Below are positions 38,380-55,130 of a stretch of DNA of 64,000 nucleotides, piece by piece. Within the stretch, counting starts at the first letter, position 1; each line of letters opens with the position of its first letter. The DNA is from Haematobia irritans (Eukaryota; Arthropoda; Insecta; Diptera; Muscidae), in NCBI RefSeq assembly GCF_050003625.1, contig NC_134397.1:194515063-194579062 (forward strand), in the 5' to 3' direction. A program made the position numbers and the translations under genes. The notes under the pieces were generated by a model. It did not search any database. It saw nothing but the letters and a program-made list of their open reading frames with translations, and had not been told where the DNA came from.

Positions 38380-39110
38380 TTTACATCTACCAAAACGGCA
38401 AGAATTCTACCAATCAACCAAACAATAAAAAAAATCTACCAAATTTGATAGAATCGTATCAATTGTGGCAAACTTTGAAGCAATTTTTGTCCGATTTCCA
38501 TGAAATTGGAAATTTAGAAGTAGTTGGAAATTGGAATAAATTGACTCATGTTTCGATATAGTTCCATTATAGATTGATCTGTCGATTTGACTTCTTGAGA
38601 GCTGCAGTTTTCATCCGTTTTGCTTGAAATTTGAAATCCAGAGGTAGTTTAGCTCCATAAATAGATGTGCCAAGTTTGGTATACATTAGTCCATGTTTTG
38701 ATATGGTTCCCATATAGACCGATCTTCCGATTTGACTTCTTGAGAGCATGATAGCTGCAATTTTCATCCGTTTTGCTTAAAATTTTAAATTCAAAGTTAA
38801 TTTAGCTCCATAAAGAGGTTTGCCAAGTTTGGTATTTATTGCTCCATGTTTTAATATAATCTCCAAGTAGACCGGTCTCCCGATTTAACTTCTTGAGAGC
38901 ATTGGAGTTCCATGAAATTGGAAATCTAGCGGTATTTTAGGTCCATAAAGAGATGTGCTAAATTTTGTATATATAGTCCCCATATAAACCGATCTCTCGA
39001 TTTGTCTTCTTGAGATCATGGTACCTGCAATTTTCATCCATTTGGCTTGAATTTTGAAATCCATAAAGACTGTGCAAAGTTTTGTATATATTGATTCATA
39101 TTTCAATGTA
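38380..39110. repeat. DINE-like module array
   Basis: About four imperfect units of roughly 150 bp contain 'gaccgatcttccgatttgac', 'cttcttgagagca' and 'ttttcatccgttttgctt'. This follows the same design as the 42830-43870 array, but the sequence is diverged. The leading part ('tctaccaatcaaccaaacaa') matches the flank of the satellite at 17600. Confidence 0.6.
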
Positions 39111-40562
39111 GTCCCCAGCCCTTGGTTGCAAATTGTACATACGTCATCTACGCTGCTATCAATCACTGATAAGTAGGAATTGAGGCGGCTGCACTTGCCT
39201 GATCTTAATTGGGCTAAAACTACCCTAGTATGCCGTGGGAGGTCTCTTTCCTCCGGTGCTATGGGCGGTGGTCGGACTCCTAGAACTGGATTAACCTTGT
39301 AGCTTCTCACCGCTTCAACTACAGTATCCTCATGAAACCTGCCTGGTACGCTGCTTGATCTAGAGGCTCTCTTTTTTAGCGCTGGATCTCGCGCTCTACG
39401 TTCCTGGGTGGTGGTTGTGTATTCATGAGATGGTGGTTTGGATGATTACAATCCAGGAGATACTGCTTTGACAACATGTAATTGTGTCTTCGCATAGGGA
39501 TGATCTTTGTCTCCACATAAAGGTGATCCAGCGGTGTGCTGCGGACACCCAGTCGCAGTTCTAAGGGCTGCGTTCTGGCAGGTCTGTATGTTATTCCACT
39601 GCGTATCACTAGTCTGCGGTGTCCACACTGGAGCTGCATAGTTTACCACTGACCGGCCAATTGACTTATAGGTAGTTAGCAAGGTTTCTTTGTCCGCACT
39701 CCAAGTACTGCCGGCAAGTGACTTGAGGATCTTGTTTCTATCACGCAGCTTATTATAAATTGCAGTGACATGGGCAGACGACCTGAAAAGGCTGTCGAAT
39801 GTGACCTCAAGAATCTTGGGGTAATTTGTGGTCGGAATTATTTCGCCATCGACACTAATATTCAACTGCCTGCGCACTTCTGCCGTCCATGAATAGTGTG
39901 GCTGAGGATTTGGTGGGGGATATCCTCAAATTTCTCGCAGTGAAATAACTGGTAAGATTAGCGATGTAGACGTTTAAACAATCGCAGATGTCATCAACAT
40001 TGGGCCCAGATACCAAGATTGTACAATCGTCTGCGTATGCTACAATCTCGACGCCGTCTGGAGGGTGTGGAATAGAGGATAGGATCGGTTTGTATGATTC
40101 ACCCTTGCTCGAGTCTTTGCCTGGTTTCAGTAGTGGAATCACCCTACCCATTTTCGGGACATCGGGTATAATGAACGATTCTAAGGACAAATTGAGGAGT
40201 CTGGTCAAGTACTCAACTCCCAGTATTCCCAGATGCTCCAGCATTAGCATAGAAATTCCGTCAGGGCCCAGCACTTTGGATGGTTTCGTTGATGACATCG
40301 GTAACTTCGGCTATGGTAAATTGTAATGTGTCATCGGCTCGGAGACCACGGATGCGACGAATGGCTCTCCTTTTCGCTCTATCACTCTCGGGATGCTCGA
40401 CAAATGAATAATGTGGCGCACTTCTTTGGATCAGTCACTGTCACGTCGCCAAAGGTGACTGAAATACCATCATCCCTAGTAGCGGGGTTCGAGAGGGCTC
40501 TCACTGTTGACCACAATTTACCTGTTCCTGTGCCTAGGTTAAATTGCTTAGGTGCTCTAACC
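39110..40562 (-). pseudogene. Jockey-like non-LTR retrotransposon, reverse transcriptase fragment
   Basis: Minus-strand frames show, from high to low coordinates, SKVLGPDGISMLMLEHLG (fingers), VPKMGRVIPLLKPGK, then a jump to the palm EIVAYADDCTILVSG with the YADD catalytic box. NLRISPTKSSATLF follows, then FDSLFRSSAHVTAIYNKL, ILKSLAGSTWSADKETLL and the thumb/C-terminal NYAAPVWTPQTSD. It ends at a CTICNQG remnant near 39117. The gap between LLKPGK and YADD shows that about 150 residues of reverse transcriptase are deleted, and several frameshifts are present. The 5' side is interrupted by the 8-bp-duplication MITE at 40563. Confidence 0.88.
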
Positions 40563-40922
40563 CAAAGACAATAAACTTGAGAATGATAGGAAATTGGCTT
40601 GCGTCATACCAAATGTTGCATTTACCATGTTAGTTCCATATACATGTTTGTAATTTTTTTTATTTATTTTTCGTTTTTATTTTTTAAATGAAAAACTTAA
40701 TTTTCTTAATGAAACAATGTTAAATTTTAGCCTACAACAAAAAAATTACATTTTCCCCTTTATGGAAATTTATTTCGTGCAGTTAATTTATTTTTATTTG
40801 CATTTTAATGCTATGTCAATACTTGTCGTATACGCGTTTGGTTCGAGTATGAAACTAACACGGTAAATGGTTTGATCTCCTCAGTAGCCAATTTCCTATC
40901 TTCCTAGAGTTTATTGTCTTTG
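40563..40922. mobile_element. MITE with 8-bp duplication CTCTAACC
   Basis: The 360-bp element is flanked by exact CTCTAACC at 40555-40562 and 40923-40930. The inverted ends share CAAAGACAATAAACT and then GATAGGAAATTGGCT, about 45 bp in all with a few mismatches. No ORF. 8-bp duplications occur in hAT and P superfamilies; I cannot decide between them. Confidence 0.85.
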
Positions 40923-40930
40923 CTCTAACC

Positions 40931-41500
40931 GCTTGTGCTCGTCGATAGTTTGTTGTTGTTTTTAGTTGGGGGTAAACTATATTCGAGAAATCAACTAACA
41001 CCATAATGAAAATGATACCAAGCCAACTATTCGATCACCAAACTCGTTAGAATCGCAAATTAGGCTTCGACTAATTGATCGAAAAGCCAAAGTCGCCTTC
41101 TTCTCTTTTCAAAAACTAATGATAGTGTTTATCGTAAGAATCGACAATAATCTAAAAATCGACTATTTCAAATTTTAAAAAAGTCAAAAAATCGATTTTT
41201 CCAAAAGTTTAATAGAGGAATGAATTTTCAAGATGTCGATGTTTTGATTTTCATTACAATCCCTACTGTATACGACCCCATTTGATAGATACTATTAGAA
41301 AAAGTCCAATGAATCAGCCGCAAATTTCCCCCCAACGTACTTCAGCATCTACGGAGCAAGAACATTAATCTCAACAATAAAAATTAAATAATAGCTTTTG
41401 ATTTGTATTCTTCATGCAAAACATAAATTTTATTACGAGTATAAACTACTAAATTTAATTCGAATATTACAAATACATGCGGTATGTCTACGAACAGATG
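40931..41500. other. Spacer with no recognised feature
   Basis: Mixed AT-rich sequence with TCGATT words, downstream of the SCP2 gene's stop codon. It probably includes that gene's 3' UTR: AATAAA-type signals occur on the minus strand near 41385. Confidence 0.4.
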
Positions 41501-44500
41501 CTATTCTTGTTTTGCATTCATGCGGAATTTTTCGGCGAGTTTATTTAATGCATCTTTGTCTCCCTCCATTTTCATGTTATTCTGTAAAAAAATTACCCAA
41601 ATAGAAATTGTTCAATGTAAGTACTAAATGGAAAATCACATAGACTAAAATTGCAAACATTTTTGAAAAAAAAGTTTTACAGTCTTAAAAGAAAATCTTT
41701 GCACGAATTCACATCTAAATCTTCCAAATTTTCCAATTTTTAAGAATAAACCTACTTATTTTTTAGAGGATGGTTATTAATTACCGATTTCCGAACGAAT
41801 ATCACGTTCGATAAAGCATTATCTGCGCAAACAATCATCAATTGCCAATGTCGAAAATGACTGAAGCAATGCAAGATTAAGTAAAAAACAAGTATATACG
41901 GACTAAGTTCGGCCAGGCCGAAGTTTATATACCCTCCACCATGGATTGCGTAGAAACTTCTTCTAAACACTGCCATCCAAAATCGAATTACTTAAGTTGC
42001 TGTAACGCTTGCTGATGGCAAGGTATCTTAAAACCTCCTAACACCGCCTTCTAAATTGTAAGTGTTAAATACGTATATAATTCAGTTTGACAAAATTTTT
42101 TATAGAAATACAATTTTGACAAAATTTTCTATAGAAATAAAATTTTAACAAAATTTTCTATAGAAATAAAATTTTCATAAAATTCTCTATAGAAATAAAA
42201 TTTTTACAAAATTTTCTATTGAAATAAAGTTTTGACAAAATTTTTTATAGAAATTAAATTTTAACAAAATTTTCAATAGAAATACAATTTTGACAAAATT
42301 TTCTATAGAAATAAAATTTTAACAAAAATTTTCTATAGAAATAAAATTTTAACAAAATTTTCTATAGAAATAAAATTTTCACAAAATTCTCTATAGAAAT
42401 AAAATTTTGACAAAATTTTCTATTGAAATAAAGTTTTGACAAAATTTTTTATAGAAATTAAATTTTAACAAAATTTTCAATAGAAATAAAATTTTAATAA
42501 AAATTTTCTATAGAAATAAAATTTTGACAACATTTTCTATAGAAATGAAATTTTGACAAAATTTTCTATAGAAATAAAATTTTGACAAAATTTTCTATAG
42601 AAATAACATTTTGACAAAATTTTCTAGAAAAATAAAATTTTGACAAAATTTTCTATAAAAATAAAATTTTGACAAAATATTCTATAGAAATAAAATTTTG
42701 ACAAAATTTTCTATAGAAATAAAATTTTGGTAGATTATTTTTGGCTCGAGTGGCAACCATGATTATGAACCGATATGGACCAATTTTTGTGTGATTGGAG
42801 ATCGGCTATATATAACTATAGACCGATATGGACCAATTTTGGTATGGTTGTTAGCGGCCATGTACTAACACCACGTTCCATTTGAACCGGATCAGATGAA
42901 TTTTGCTCCTCCAAGAGGCTCCGGAGTTCAAATCTGGGGATCGGTTTATATGGGGGTCTATATATAATTATGAACCGATGTGGACCAATTTTTGCATGGT
43001 TGTTAGAGACCATATACTAACACCACGTACCAAATTTCAACCGGATCGGATGAATTTTGCTCATCTAAGAGGCTCCGGAGTTCAAATCTGGGGATCGGTT
43101 TATATGGGGGCTATATATAATTATGGACCGATATGGACCAATTTTTGCATGGTTGTTAGAGACCATATACTAATACCATGTACCAAATTTCAGCCGTATC
43201 GGATGAAATTTGCTTCTCTTAGCGGATCCACAAACCAAATCTGGGAATCGGTTTATATGGGGGCTATATATAATTATGGACCGATATGGACCAATTTTTG
43301 CATGGTTGTTAGAGACCATATACTAACACCACGTACCAAATTTCAACCGGATCGGATGAATTTTGCTCATCTAAGAGGCTCCGGAGTTCAAATCTGGGGA
43401 TCGGTTTATATGGGGGCTATAATAATTATGGACCGATATGGACCAATTTTTGCATGGTTGTTAGAGACCATATACTAATACCATGTACCAAATTTCAGCC
43501 GTATCGGATGAAATTTGCTTCTCTTAGCGGATCCACAAACCAAATCTGGGAATCGGTTTATATGGGGGCTATATATAATTATGGACCGATATGGACCAAT
43601 TTTTGCATGGTTGTTAGAGACCATATACTAACACCACGTACCAAATTTCAACCGGATCGGATGAATTTTGCTCATCTAAGAGGCTCCGGATTCAAATCTG
43701 GGGATCGGTTTATATGGGGGCTATATATAATTATGGACCGATATGGACCAATTTTTGCATTGTGTTTTGAGACCATATACCAACACCATGTGCCAAATTT
43801 AAGCCCGATCGGATGAAATTTGCTTCTCTTATAGGCTCTGCAAGCCAAATTTGGGGATCCGTTTATAACAACTACTTGTGCCAAGTTTCAAGTCGATAGC
43901 TTGTTTCGTTCGGAAGTTAGCGTGATTTCAACAGACGGACGGACGGACGGACACGCTCAGATCGACTCAGAATTTCACCACGACCCAGATTATATATACT
44001 TTATGGGGTCTTAGAGCAATATTTCGATGTGTTACAAACGGAATGACACAGTTATTCCATCCTATGGTGGAGGGTATATTAAAAAATAAATTTGTTCCTT
44101 TTTGATGTGTTTTTACAGTTTTTTTGAAATTATTAATGAATGGGCGTTTAGACATGGAGGACGATTTTGAGTCCAGAAGTAAATCGATGTCCGTATCGTG
44201 GAACAGAATTCAGCAAAAAGTGAAGGAAAGTATTCCAAATTTTGAACAGAGAAAGGAACAAATAAAGTTTTTAAATATGTGAACAACATACAGAATATAA
44301 CATAATTTAAATGTGGAATTTCGAAGAATCGCGACGCCATGTTTCAACAGTCTTTTTTATGTCAATTTAAATCATTTATACTTTTATCCGACTCAAAAAA
44401 TGTATATCAACTTTTCCATGGTTAACTTTATTTAATTCATAAACAAACTGCTTATCAATTAAGCATAGGCAACAGCTTTTATGCTAATGCAGCAGAAAAG

Positions 44501-47500
44501 TTGATGGCGACTTGAATCACTGGGCATTAGATGCAGCGCAGTGATGCATTACCAAACAAGGAAGTTTGTCACAGATTCGTTTTTTATTTGCACTTTTTAT
44601 CCGATTTGTCCGAAATTAGAAACCAGAGGTATTTTATGTCCGTATAGAGATGTGTCCCATATGGCTTGTATCTATCCGTATTCTGATATTGTCCAAAATA
44701 AAGACCGATCTACCGATTTGACTGAGGGAATAGACACCGAAATTTTTATTAGTTTCTTTTTCTGAAATTTTAAATGCAATATTAATTCGGTGTGTAACGG
44801 TCCATAGTTTGGTACGGCTCCCATATATTCCCTATTTCACTTCTTGACTACATAAAAGTCGTAATTTTGATCAGATTTTACTGAAATTTTGGCTTTGAGC
44901 CCTTAAATTATGTTAAATCTAAAAGTATTACTTATTCCAAGCACGTGTGCTAAATATGGTTTATTTCCGATCCTATTTTGATATAACAGGTTGGCTGATA
45001 AGTCCCCGGTCTGACACATAGATGGCGTCGCTAGTATTAAATGCATATTATTTTTATATAGTACCAACCTTCAAATGATTCGTGTCAAAATTTGACGCCT
45101 GTAAGTCAATTAGTTTGTGAGATAGAGCGTCTTTTGTGAAGCAACTTTTGTTATTGTCAAAAAAAAATGGAAAAAAGGAATTTCGTGTTTTGATAAAATA
45201 CTGTTTTCTGAAGGGAAAAATACAGTGGAAGCAAAAACTTGGCTTTATAATGAGTTTCCGAACTCTGCCCCAGGGAAATCAACAATAATTGATTGCTATG
45301 CAAAATTCAAGCTTGGTGAAATGAGCACGGAGGACGTTGAACGCAGTGGACGCCCGAAAGAGGTGGTTACCGACGAAAACATCAAAAAAATCCACAAAAT
45401 GATTTTGAATGACCGTAAAATGAAGTTGATCGAGATAGCAGAGGCCTTAAAGATATCAAAGGAACGTGTTGGTCATATCATTCATCAATATTTGGATATG
45501 CGGAAGCTCTGTACAAAATCGGTGCCGCGCGAGCTCACATTTGACCAAAAACAACAACGTGTTGATGATTCTGAGCGGTGTTTGCAGCTGTTAACTCGTA
45601 ATGCACCCTAGTTTTTCCGTCGATATGTGACAATGGATGACACATGGCTCCATCACTACACTCCTGAGTCCAATCGACAGTCGGCTGAGTGGACAGCGAC
45701 CGGTGAGCCGTCTCCGAAGCGTGGAAAGACTCAAAAGTCCGCTGGCAAGGTAATGGCCTCTGTTTTTTTGGGATGCGCATGGAATAATTTTTATCGATTA
45801 TCTTGAGAAGGGAAAAACCATCAACAGTGACTATTATCTTGGCGTTATTGGAGCGTTTGAAGGTCGAAATCGCGGCAAAACGGCCCCATATGAAGAAGAA
45901 AAAAGTGTTGTTCCACCAAGACAACGCACCGTGCCACAAGTCATTGAGAACGATGGCAAAAATTCATGAATTGGGCTTCGAATTGCTTCCCCACCCACCG
46001 TATTCTCCAGATCTGGACCCCAGCGACAGTTTCTTGTTCTCAGACCTCAAAAGGATGCTCGCAGGGAAAAAATTTGGCTGAAATGAAGAGGTGATCGCCG
46101 AAACTGAGGACTATTTTGAGGCAAAGGAGTACTACCAAAATGGTATCAAAAAATTGAAAGGTCGTTATAATCGTTGTATCGCTCTTGAAGGGAACTATGT
46201 TGAATAATAAAAACGAATTTTGACAAAAAAATGTGTTTTTCTTTGTTAGACCGGGGACTTATCAGCCAACCTGTTAGCCCCTTTATAAGCCGATCTGACG
46301 ATTTTACTCCTTGAGAACATACAAATATCTTGAAATTCCAAGTAAAATTTCTCGAGTGCATTCCACAATAAGATTAAAAATCTACAGACTTTAGATCTCG
46401 AAAAATCTGATATGTATCATCCGATTTTCTTAAACGCTTAGGTGAGAAACTTAAGATTTGGTTTCTTTTGATCAAGTTCCTTAATCTTCTTTGTCCATAA
46501 AGCTTTTTCTTCTTTTGTCCATAATTGTAAAAAAATGGTCCATATAGATCCACGATCTGATGTAGCCTCTATATGTGAAAATTTTAAATTTAGCTTCGTT
46601 AAGTTTGAACGGATCTTCTTGGGGGGGGGTTTGTTTCCTTGATAGCTTACGACCGTATGTGTATACTTATTTTGTACCCCTAACTCATCCGATTTGCAAT
46701 TCCTTGGTATATTACCGAGTTCAGGCATCCACATAATATTGAACTGCTCAATCATATTGTTTGAGAGAAATACGGTGGTTTATGGCAGATTTCGAAGAAC
46801 ATAGTGTCTAGGAACTATACATACCAACACTTGTTAAACAAGGTCCTTGACTAAGACCAACTCTGTTTTATTAATTACACCACAGTGATTGGGAAATCTT
46901 TGTGGAAGTCAAGGTTAAACCAACTTTTTTTCCGACCGCACGAATGCTCGCACATTATCACTGCCGTCGGCAATAAATGAATCTATACATCAAGGAAACC
47001 TGTACCCATCTTTCTTATTGTAGGTCGTCGGGTACATATTGGAGGTGTGCACGAGACACGTGAGCGTGATTAAGAAACCAAATGTCGTGCGTGAGCCTGA
47101 GTCACGAAAATAATTTCCTCGTGAGTGTGCGTGAGTAACGAAATACGCTGACGAAAATAATCCCGGCCTCGGACGTAAAACGCTTACAAGTTGAATTCAT
47201 TTACAATTCTAGTGACACCTGGGATGTTAAGAGTTTAATAACGCTCTTGATTTTAATCATGCTCATGTTTTCAGACACGTCCCTAAAGTAAATTACTCAT
47301 AAAATTATTCGTGAGTCACGATATTTTCCGTGAGTCACGGTATTTTTCGTGAGTCACGACATTTTCGTGCGTGAGTACAAATTTTCTTTTCGTGAGTGTG
47401 GCTGAGCGTGAGTCCTACCAAACAATATCGTGCGTAATTGTGCGTAAGATTTTTCCGTCGTGAGTGTGCGTGAGTAAAATGTTACTCACGTGCACACCTC

Positions 47501-48623
47501 TAGTACATATCGTATCATATATAGGACCCCATATAAACCAAACACCAGGTTTGACATCTTAGGCGTGAAAGCTTAGTTGTGATTCGATTTTATTTTCCGC
47601 TTAAAAACTGTTCCATATCAATTCATTTTTAAACATATCTGTCATATTATATATATAAACCGAACTCAATTATGAGCTTTTGGCTTTTGGTGAAGTACAT
47701 GAACATGATTCTCAGGTTGTTTACCTAACTGATTTTGTGAAACCACATAGAGAAGCTCTGAAAACATCAGAAATGTCACCATCATTCGGCCAAAACTGAG
47801 ATTGACCCAACGGCCCTTGGTATGTAAGACGGGCATGATAAGTATTGCAGCCACCATGGCTCTCTGGTGTAGGGTAAATAATATTCCGTACGGCCTTATT
47901 TAGTTTTTATTAAATTTTCCTTTACATCCTCTGAAGGCTTATAAACATTTTAGAGAAGACAAAACAATTTCTCGATGACTATTTTTCACGCGTTCAAACA
48001 ATATAAATAGGTGTAATCGAAAAGTTCAAATTTTTACAACAATTTTGTATCTAACATTCAAAGACTTTCTTAAAATACTTGTTGTACTTCAAACTAAAAT
48101 TTAGTGCTAATTGTAATCGTTTAAACTTCGAAAATATATGTTAATGAACATTAAGTTTAAATGTTTGCAATATAGATATTCAATTGTCAGTTATTCACAT
48201 GAATATATTTTCAAGGAATGTTGTGCGATTTTCACTATTTTTTCTATCCAAAGATTCACTTACATTGGCCATCAAATCATCAAAAGTTTTCTGTTTCGAA
48301 CCGACCAAATAGAAATTTTCATCGCTTATGGTTATCTCGGCTTCAGCATCGGCATTGGTACCATCATATATGTTCAATTCTTTAAAATCAAAAACTATTA
48401 AAAATCAATTAATGCACACACATATCACAGGTTTCAAATACGGAAAATCTTTGATTTTTCGTTAAATTTTTTTTTTTCAATAATTATACATACCCATACT
48501 TTTGATTAGATTACCATCAGAGTCGGTAAAATGAAATTGAAATATATTCATAACAGAACGATTTGAAGGATCTGATCCCTTAAGCTTGCTACGCAATTTC
48601 TCAATAATTTCATCACTTTTCAT
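41501..48623 (-). CDS. SCP2-domain (sterol carrier protein 2-like) small protein
   Basis: Three minus-strand exons are recognised: 48494-48623, 48264-48379 and 41501-41581. The ATG at 48621-48623 opens MKSDEIIEKLRSKLKG, then FQFHFTDSDGNLI. The second exon gives LNIYDGTNADAEAEITISDE and FDDLMAN, the SCP2 strand pair and the 'DCT(I/L)T...DLMxGK' region. The last exon gives MKMEGDKDALNKLAEKF and ends KQE at TAG 41501-41503. Splice sites are canonical and phases agree. SCP2 domains bind sterols and acyl lipids in a hydrophobic tunnel. The usual 'GKxNPQxAFxxGKxKIxG' strand is missing between exons 2 and 3. A phase-0 exon of about 54 bp should therefore lie in the intervening 6.7 kb, which is full of transposons. 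There is no peroxisomal SKL end. If that exon has been destroyed, this is a pseudogene. Confidence 0.75.
42080..42735 (-). repeat. 29-bp tandem array, minus orientation
   Basis: About 22 units of the monomer found at 8045 and 13735, in reverse complement. It is located at the same relative position inside the composite as the second array at 9620. Confidence 0.95.
42830..43870 (+). repeat. 153-bp tandem array with dimeric (A-B) structure
   Basis: The word GGACCAATTTTTGCATGG starts at 42982, 43135, 43288, 43440, 43593 and, in altered form, at 43745, a period of 152-153 bp. Unit types alternate: 'ctcatctaagaggctccgg' (A) and 'cttctcttagcggatccac' (B), giving a dimer of about 305 bp. As 153 is a multiple of three, the array stays open over 191 codons in one frame, but this is a by-product. 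Comparable units at 7690-8040 and 9080-9560 are diverged. Confidence 0.92.
44086..44985. other. Intronic repeat remnants
   Basis: No exon seen. From about 44590 to 44980 there are diverged DINE-like modules ('agaccgatctaccgatttga', 'cccatatattccctatttc'). Confidence 0.45.
44986..46274 (+). mobile_element. Himar1-like mariner copy C, full length but dead
   Basis: 1289 bp with the ACAGGTTGGCTGATAAGTCC TIR at both ends and TA duplications at 44984-44985 and 46275-46276. It is close to the known length of Himar1. It is in the last intron of the SCP2 gene, opposite to the gene's direction. Confidence 0.96.
45167..46207 (+). pseudogene. Himar1-like transposase with frameshifts and stops (copy C)
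   Basis: The ATG is present at 45167, but one A is missing from the following A-run, so the frame is lost after the fourth codon. A second A is missing near 45217. The main helix-turn-helix part is open at 45225-45611 (KSTIIDCYAKF, ISKERVGHI). A nonsense TAG at 45609-45611 follows LLTRNAP. An extra T in the run near 45765-45772 shifts the frame again. The second catalytic Asp (FHQDNAPCHK) and third (PDLDPSDSF) are intact in the open part at 45803-46081, which ends at a TGA replacing the Cys of FGCNEE. A further 6-bp loss lies near 46125. At least five separate lesions make it inactive. Confidence 0.95.
46277..47039. other. Intron sequence with DINE-like traces
   Basis: Short modules like 'ccgatctgacgattttactc' are visible. 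There is a run of ten G at 46620-46630. A 105-codon open stretch on the minus strand (46438-46755) has no recognisable domain and no supporting splice pattern. Confidence 0.4.
47040..47502. mobile_element. hAT-like MITE with iterated GTGAG/CTCAC motif
   Basis: 463 bp flanked by the exact 8-bp duplication GTACATAT (47032-47039, 47503-47510). The ends are TGGAGGTGTGCACG and, reversed, TAGAGGTGTGCACG. The interior repeats GTGAGTCACG, GTGCGTGAG and similar words about twenty times on both strands. No ORF. The TAGAGGTGTGC terminus with an 8-bp duplication is typical of hAT elements. Confidence 0.85.
47735..47868 (-). repeat. SINE head fragment, diverged
   Basis: 'aaaccacatagagaagctctg', 'cagaaatgtcaccatcat', 'aagacgggcatgataagt' and 'gccaccatggctct' follow the order of the SINE at 12450-12753, including the tRNA-like head, but with many changes. 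Confidence 0.7.
47869..48263 (-). other. SCP2-gene intron, near exon 2
   Basis: The donor GTAAGT of exon 2 is at 48258-48263. I looked here for the missing short exon and found no 'NPQ'-like coding piece. Confidence 0.4.
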
Positions 48624-49119
48624 TTTGTGACTTTGTAATAAATTGGATATTCGCTTTTTTGAGAGAGAAGAACTTGTGTTTTTACCTCGGATGTTGATAA
48701 TAGACTAAAGATTTATTTTTCCCAACAATCAAATGTGGATTATATGATTTCATACGTCAGCCATCAATTAAAGCCGATTCGTAGTTGATTGTTGCAGTTT
48801 TTTTTTCTTTTCATTTCGATTTACTTAAACAAGAGTACCACAATTCATGGGTGTTTGTCAGTTTGTATATATTTAAGGGCATCTGTATATATTTTTAGCT
48901 TCATACATTTTTATTTTGCATAATTATTAATTAAACCCCATTTCTAAGATTATTGGATATGCAACGAGAAAAGTTGCATGCGTCATACATACGCATATCT
49001 TTGACAAATTATAGCAAGGGTTGTACTACAGCAATTATTTGATAGTTTATAAATACTACAAACTATCTTCTCTTATATAAAAAGAAATTAAAATTACCTT
49101 ACATGTGCTAGTAATTGCT
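48624..49119. other. Intergenic space between Smu1 and the SCP2 gene
   Basis: 497 bp between the stop of Smu1 and the start of the SCP2 gene, both minus strand. It must hold the Smu1 3' UTR and the SCP2-gene promoter. No AATAAA is clear close to the Smu1 stop, and no TATA box can be assigned. Confidence 0.5.
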
Positions 49120-54040
<4,921 letters not shown>

Positions 54041-55130
54041 GTTTGTAAAGTTTTAAAATTTTCGAGCTTCTGGAAATTTATTTACTTTTTCTATTTTGAG
54101 TGAAATTGTATCTGGTCTTTCTTGTTGTCTCTTGGTTCTATGACATTCGGCCGATTTGCACGTTATGAGTGGCCATATGATAGTAAATTATAACAGGGTG
54201 GACCAGACAACGTTCAATTTCGAGATGGCAAAACAATTTAACGTTACACCCTGTTCACGAGTTTAGAATTATATGAATTCAATAAGCTTTCAAGGAGGAA
54301 AGATAAAAAGTTTTTTTTTTTTATTTTAATCCAATTAATTTTTTAATTGAAATTGCTTCAAAATGGTTGTAATACAACCATTCAGACATTTAAGTATACT
54401 TGGTAAATAATTGTTTTCCTTTAGAACTTTCAATTTTTTAATTGATTTAATAAACATTGATATATTGAGGCAATCAATTAATAAATTGGACTACGCAATT
54501 AGTTTTGTGATTGATTCAGTTCAAAAATGCATATGATGTAGGAGAAAATGGCTTTCGATAATCACACATTTTCGGATAACCACTTGAATTTCGTTTCCAC
54601 TATTCACAAAAAATCCACGAACGTTATCGTTTGTTGCCCTGAATTCCACGGTCTTTTTTGAACTTTTCTATCATCAGCTAGGTTGCACAAATCACCAAAA
54701 AATTCACTAGGATGGAAATCAAATATAAACCAGAACCTTTAGTGAGAACTTTTACCCGGATCGCATACATCGCAGAGATGATTAAATTTTCACTATGACA
54801 TAGCGAATTAATTTCACGAAAGTACCGTGAATATGGGGAGTAGAACACCAAAATTGCGGAATTGATTCACATTCACCTGGTAGTCGATATACGAACATGG
54901 GCATATAATAATAGCTTTTTCATGGATTTGAATAAAAATGAATATACGCAGTAAAAACCAGGTAACCACATCTCATTACAATTGACATTACCAGGAGTAA
55001 AGCTGTCATTACACATTGCATTACATTGCGGCGAGTTATAATGACTAACTTGTAATGACAAAAATAAATACTTCTTGGTAATTTTCGAATTGTTATTCTC
55101 AAATTTTTAGGCAGTTGTAGTTAATATAAT
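54041..55130. other. Region upstream of Smu1
   Basis: It contains the Smu1 5' UTR and promoter (not resolved). A degraded AATTAATT-module piece lies at about 54325-54520. Near 54960-55070 repeated 'cattac/gtaatg' words resemble those at the end of the tandem duplication that follows. Confidence 0.45.

Larger units (their letters stand above)
41890..44085 (-). mobile_element. DINE/Helentron-like composite, minus orientation
   Basis: On the minus strand this has the same parts as 7390-10495. It ends (at 41890 here) with the TTCGGCC-GGCCGAA hairpin and CCCTCCACCATGG, then a 29-bp array, then 153-bp units, a GTCCGTCCGTCC microsatellite near 43935, and the opposite end 'ccatcctatggtggagggta' near 44075. 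It lies in the last intron of the SCP2 gene. Confidence 0.65.

Noticed and set aside
42903..43816. 191- and 120-codon frames in the 153-bp array
   Set aside because: The repeat period is a multiple of three, which keeps a frame open. The same repeat elsewhere in the window is interrupted by stops.
46438..46755. 105-codon minus-strand frame tested as the missing SCP2 exon
   Set aside because: The Lys-rich end does not show the NPQ/GK pattern needed, and no phase-0 acceptor and donor pair frames a piece of the right size.
47666..47857. 63-codon minus-strand frame
   Set aside because: It overlaps a diverged SINE head and has no domain.
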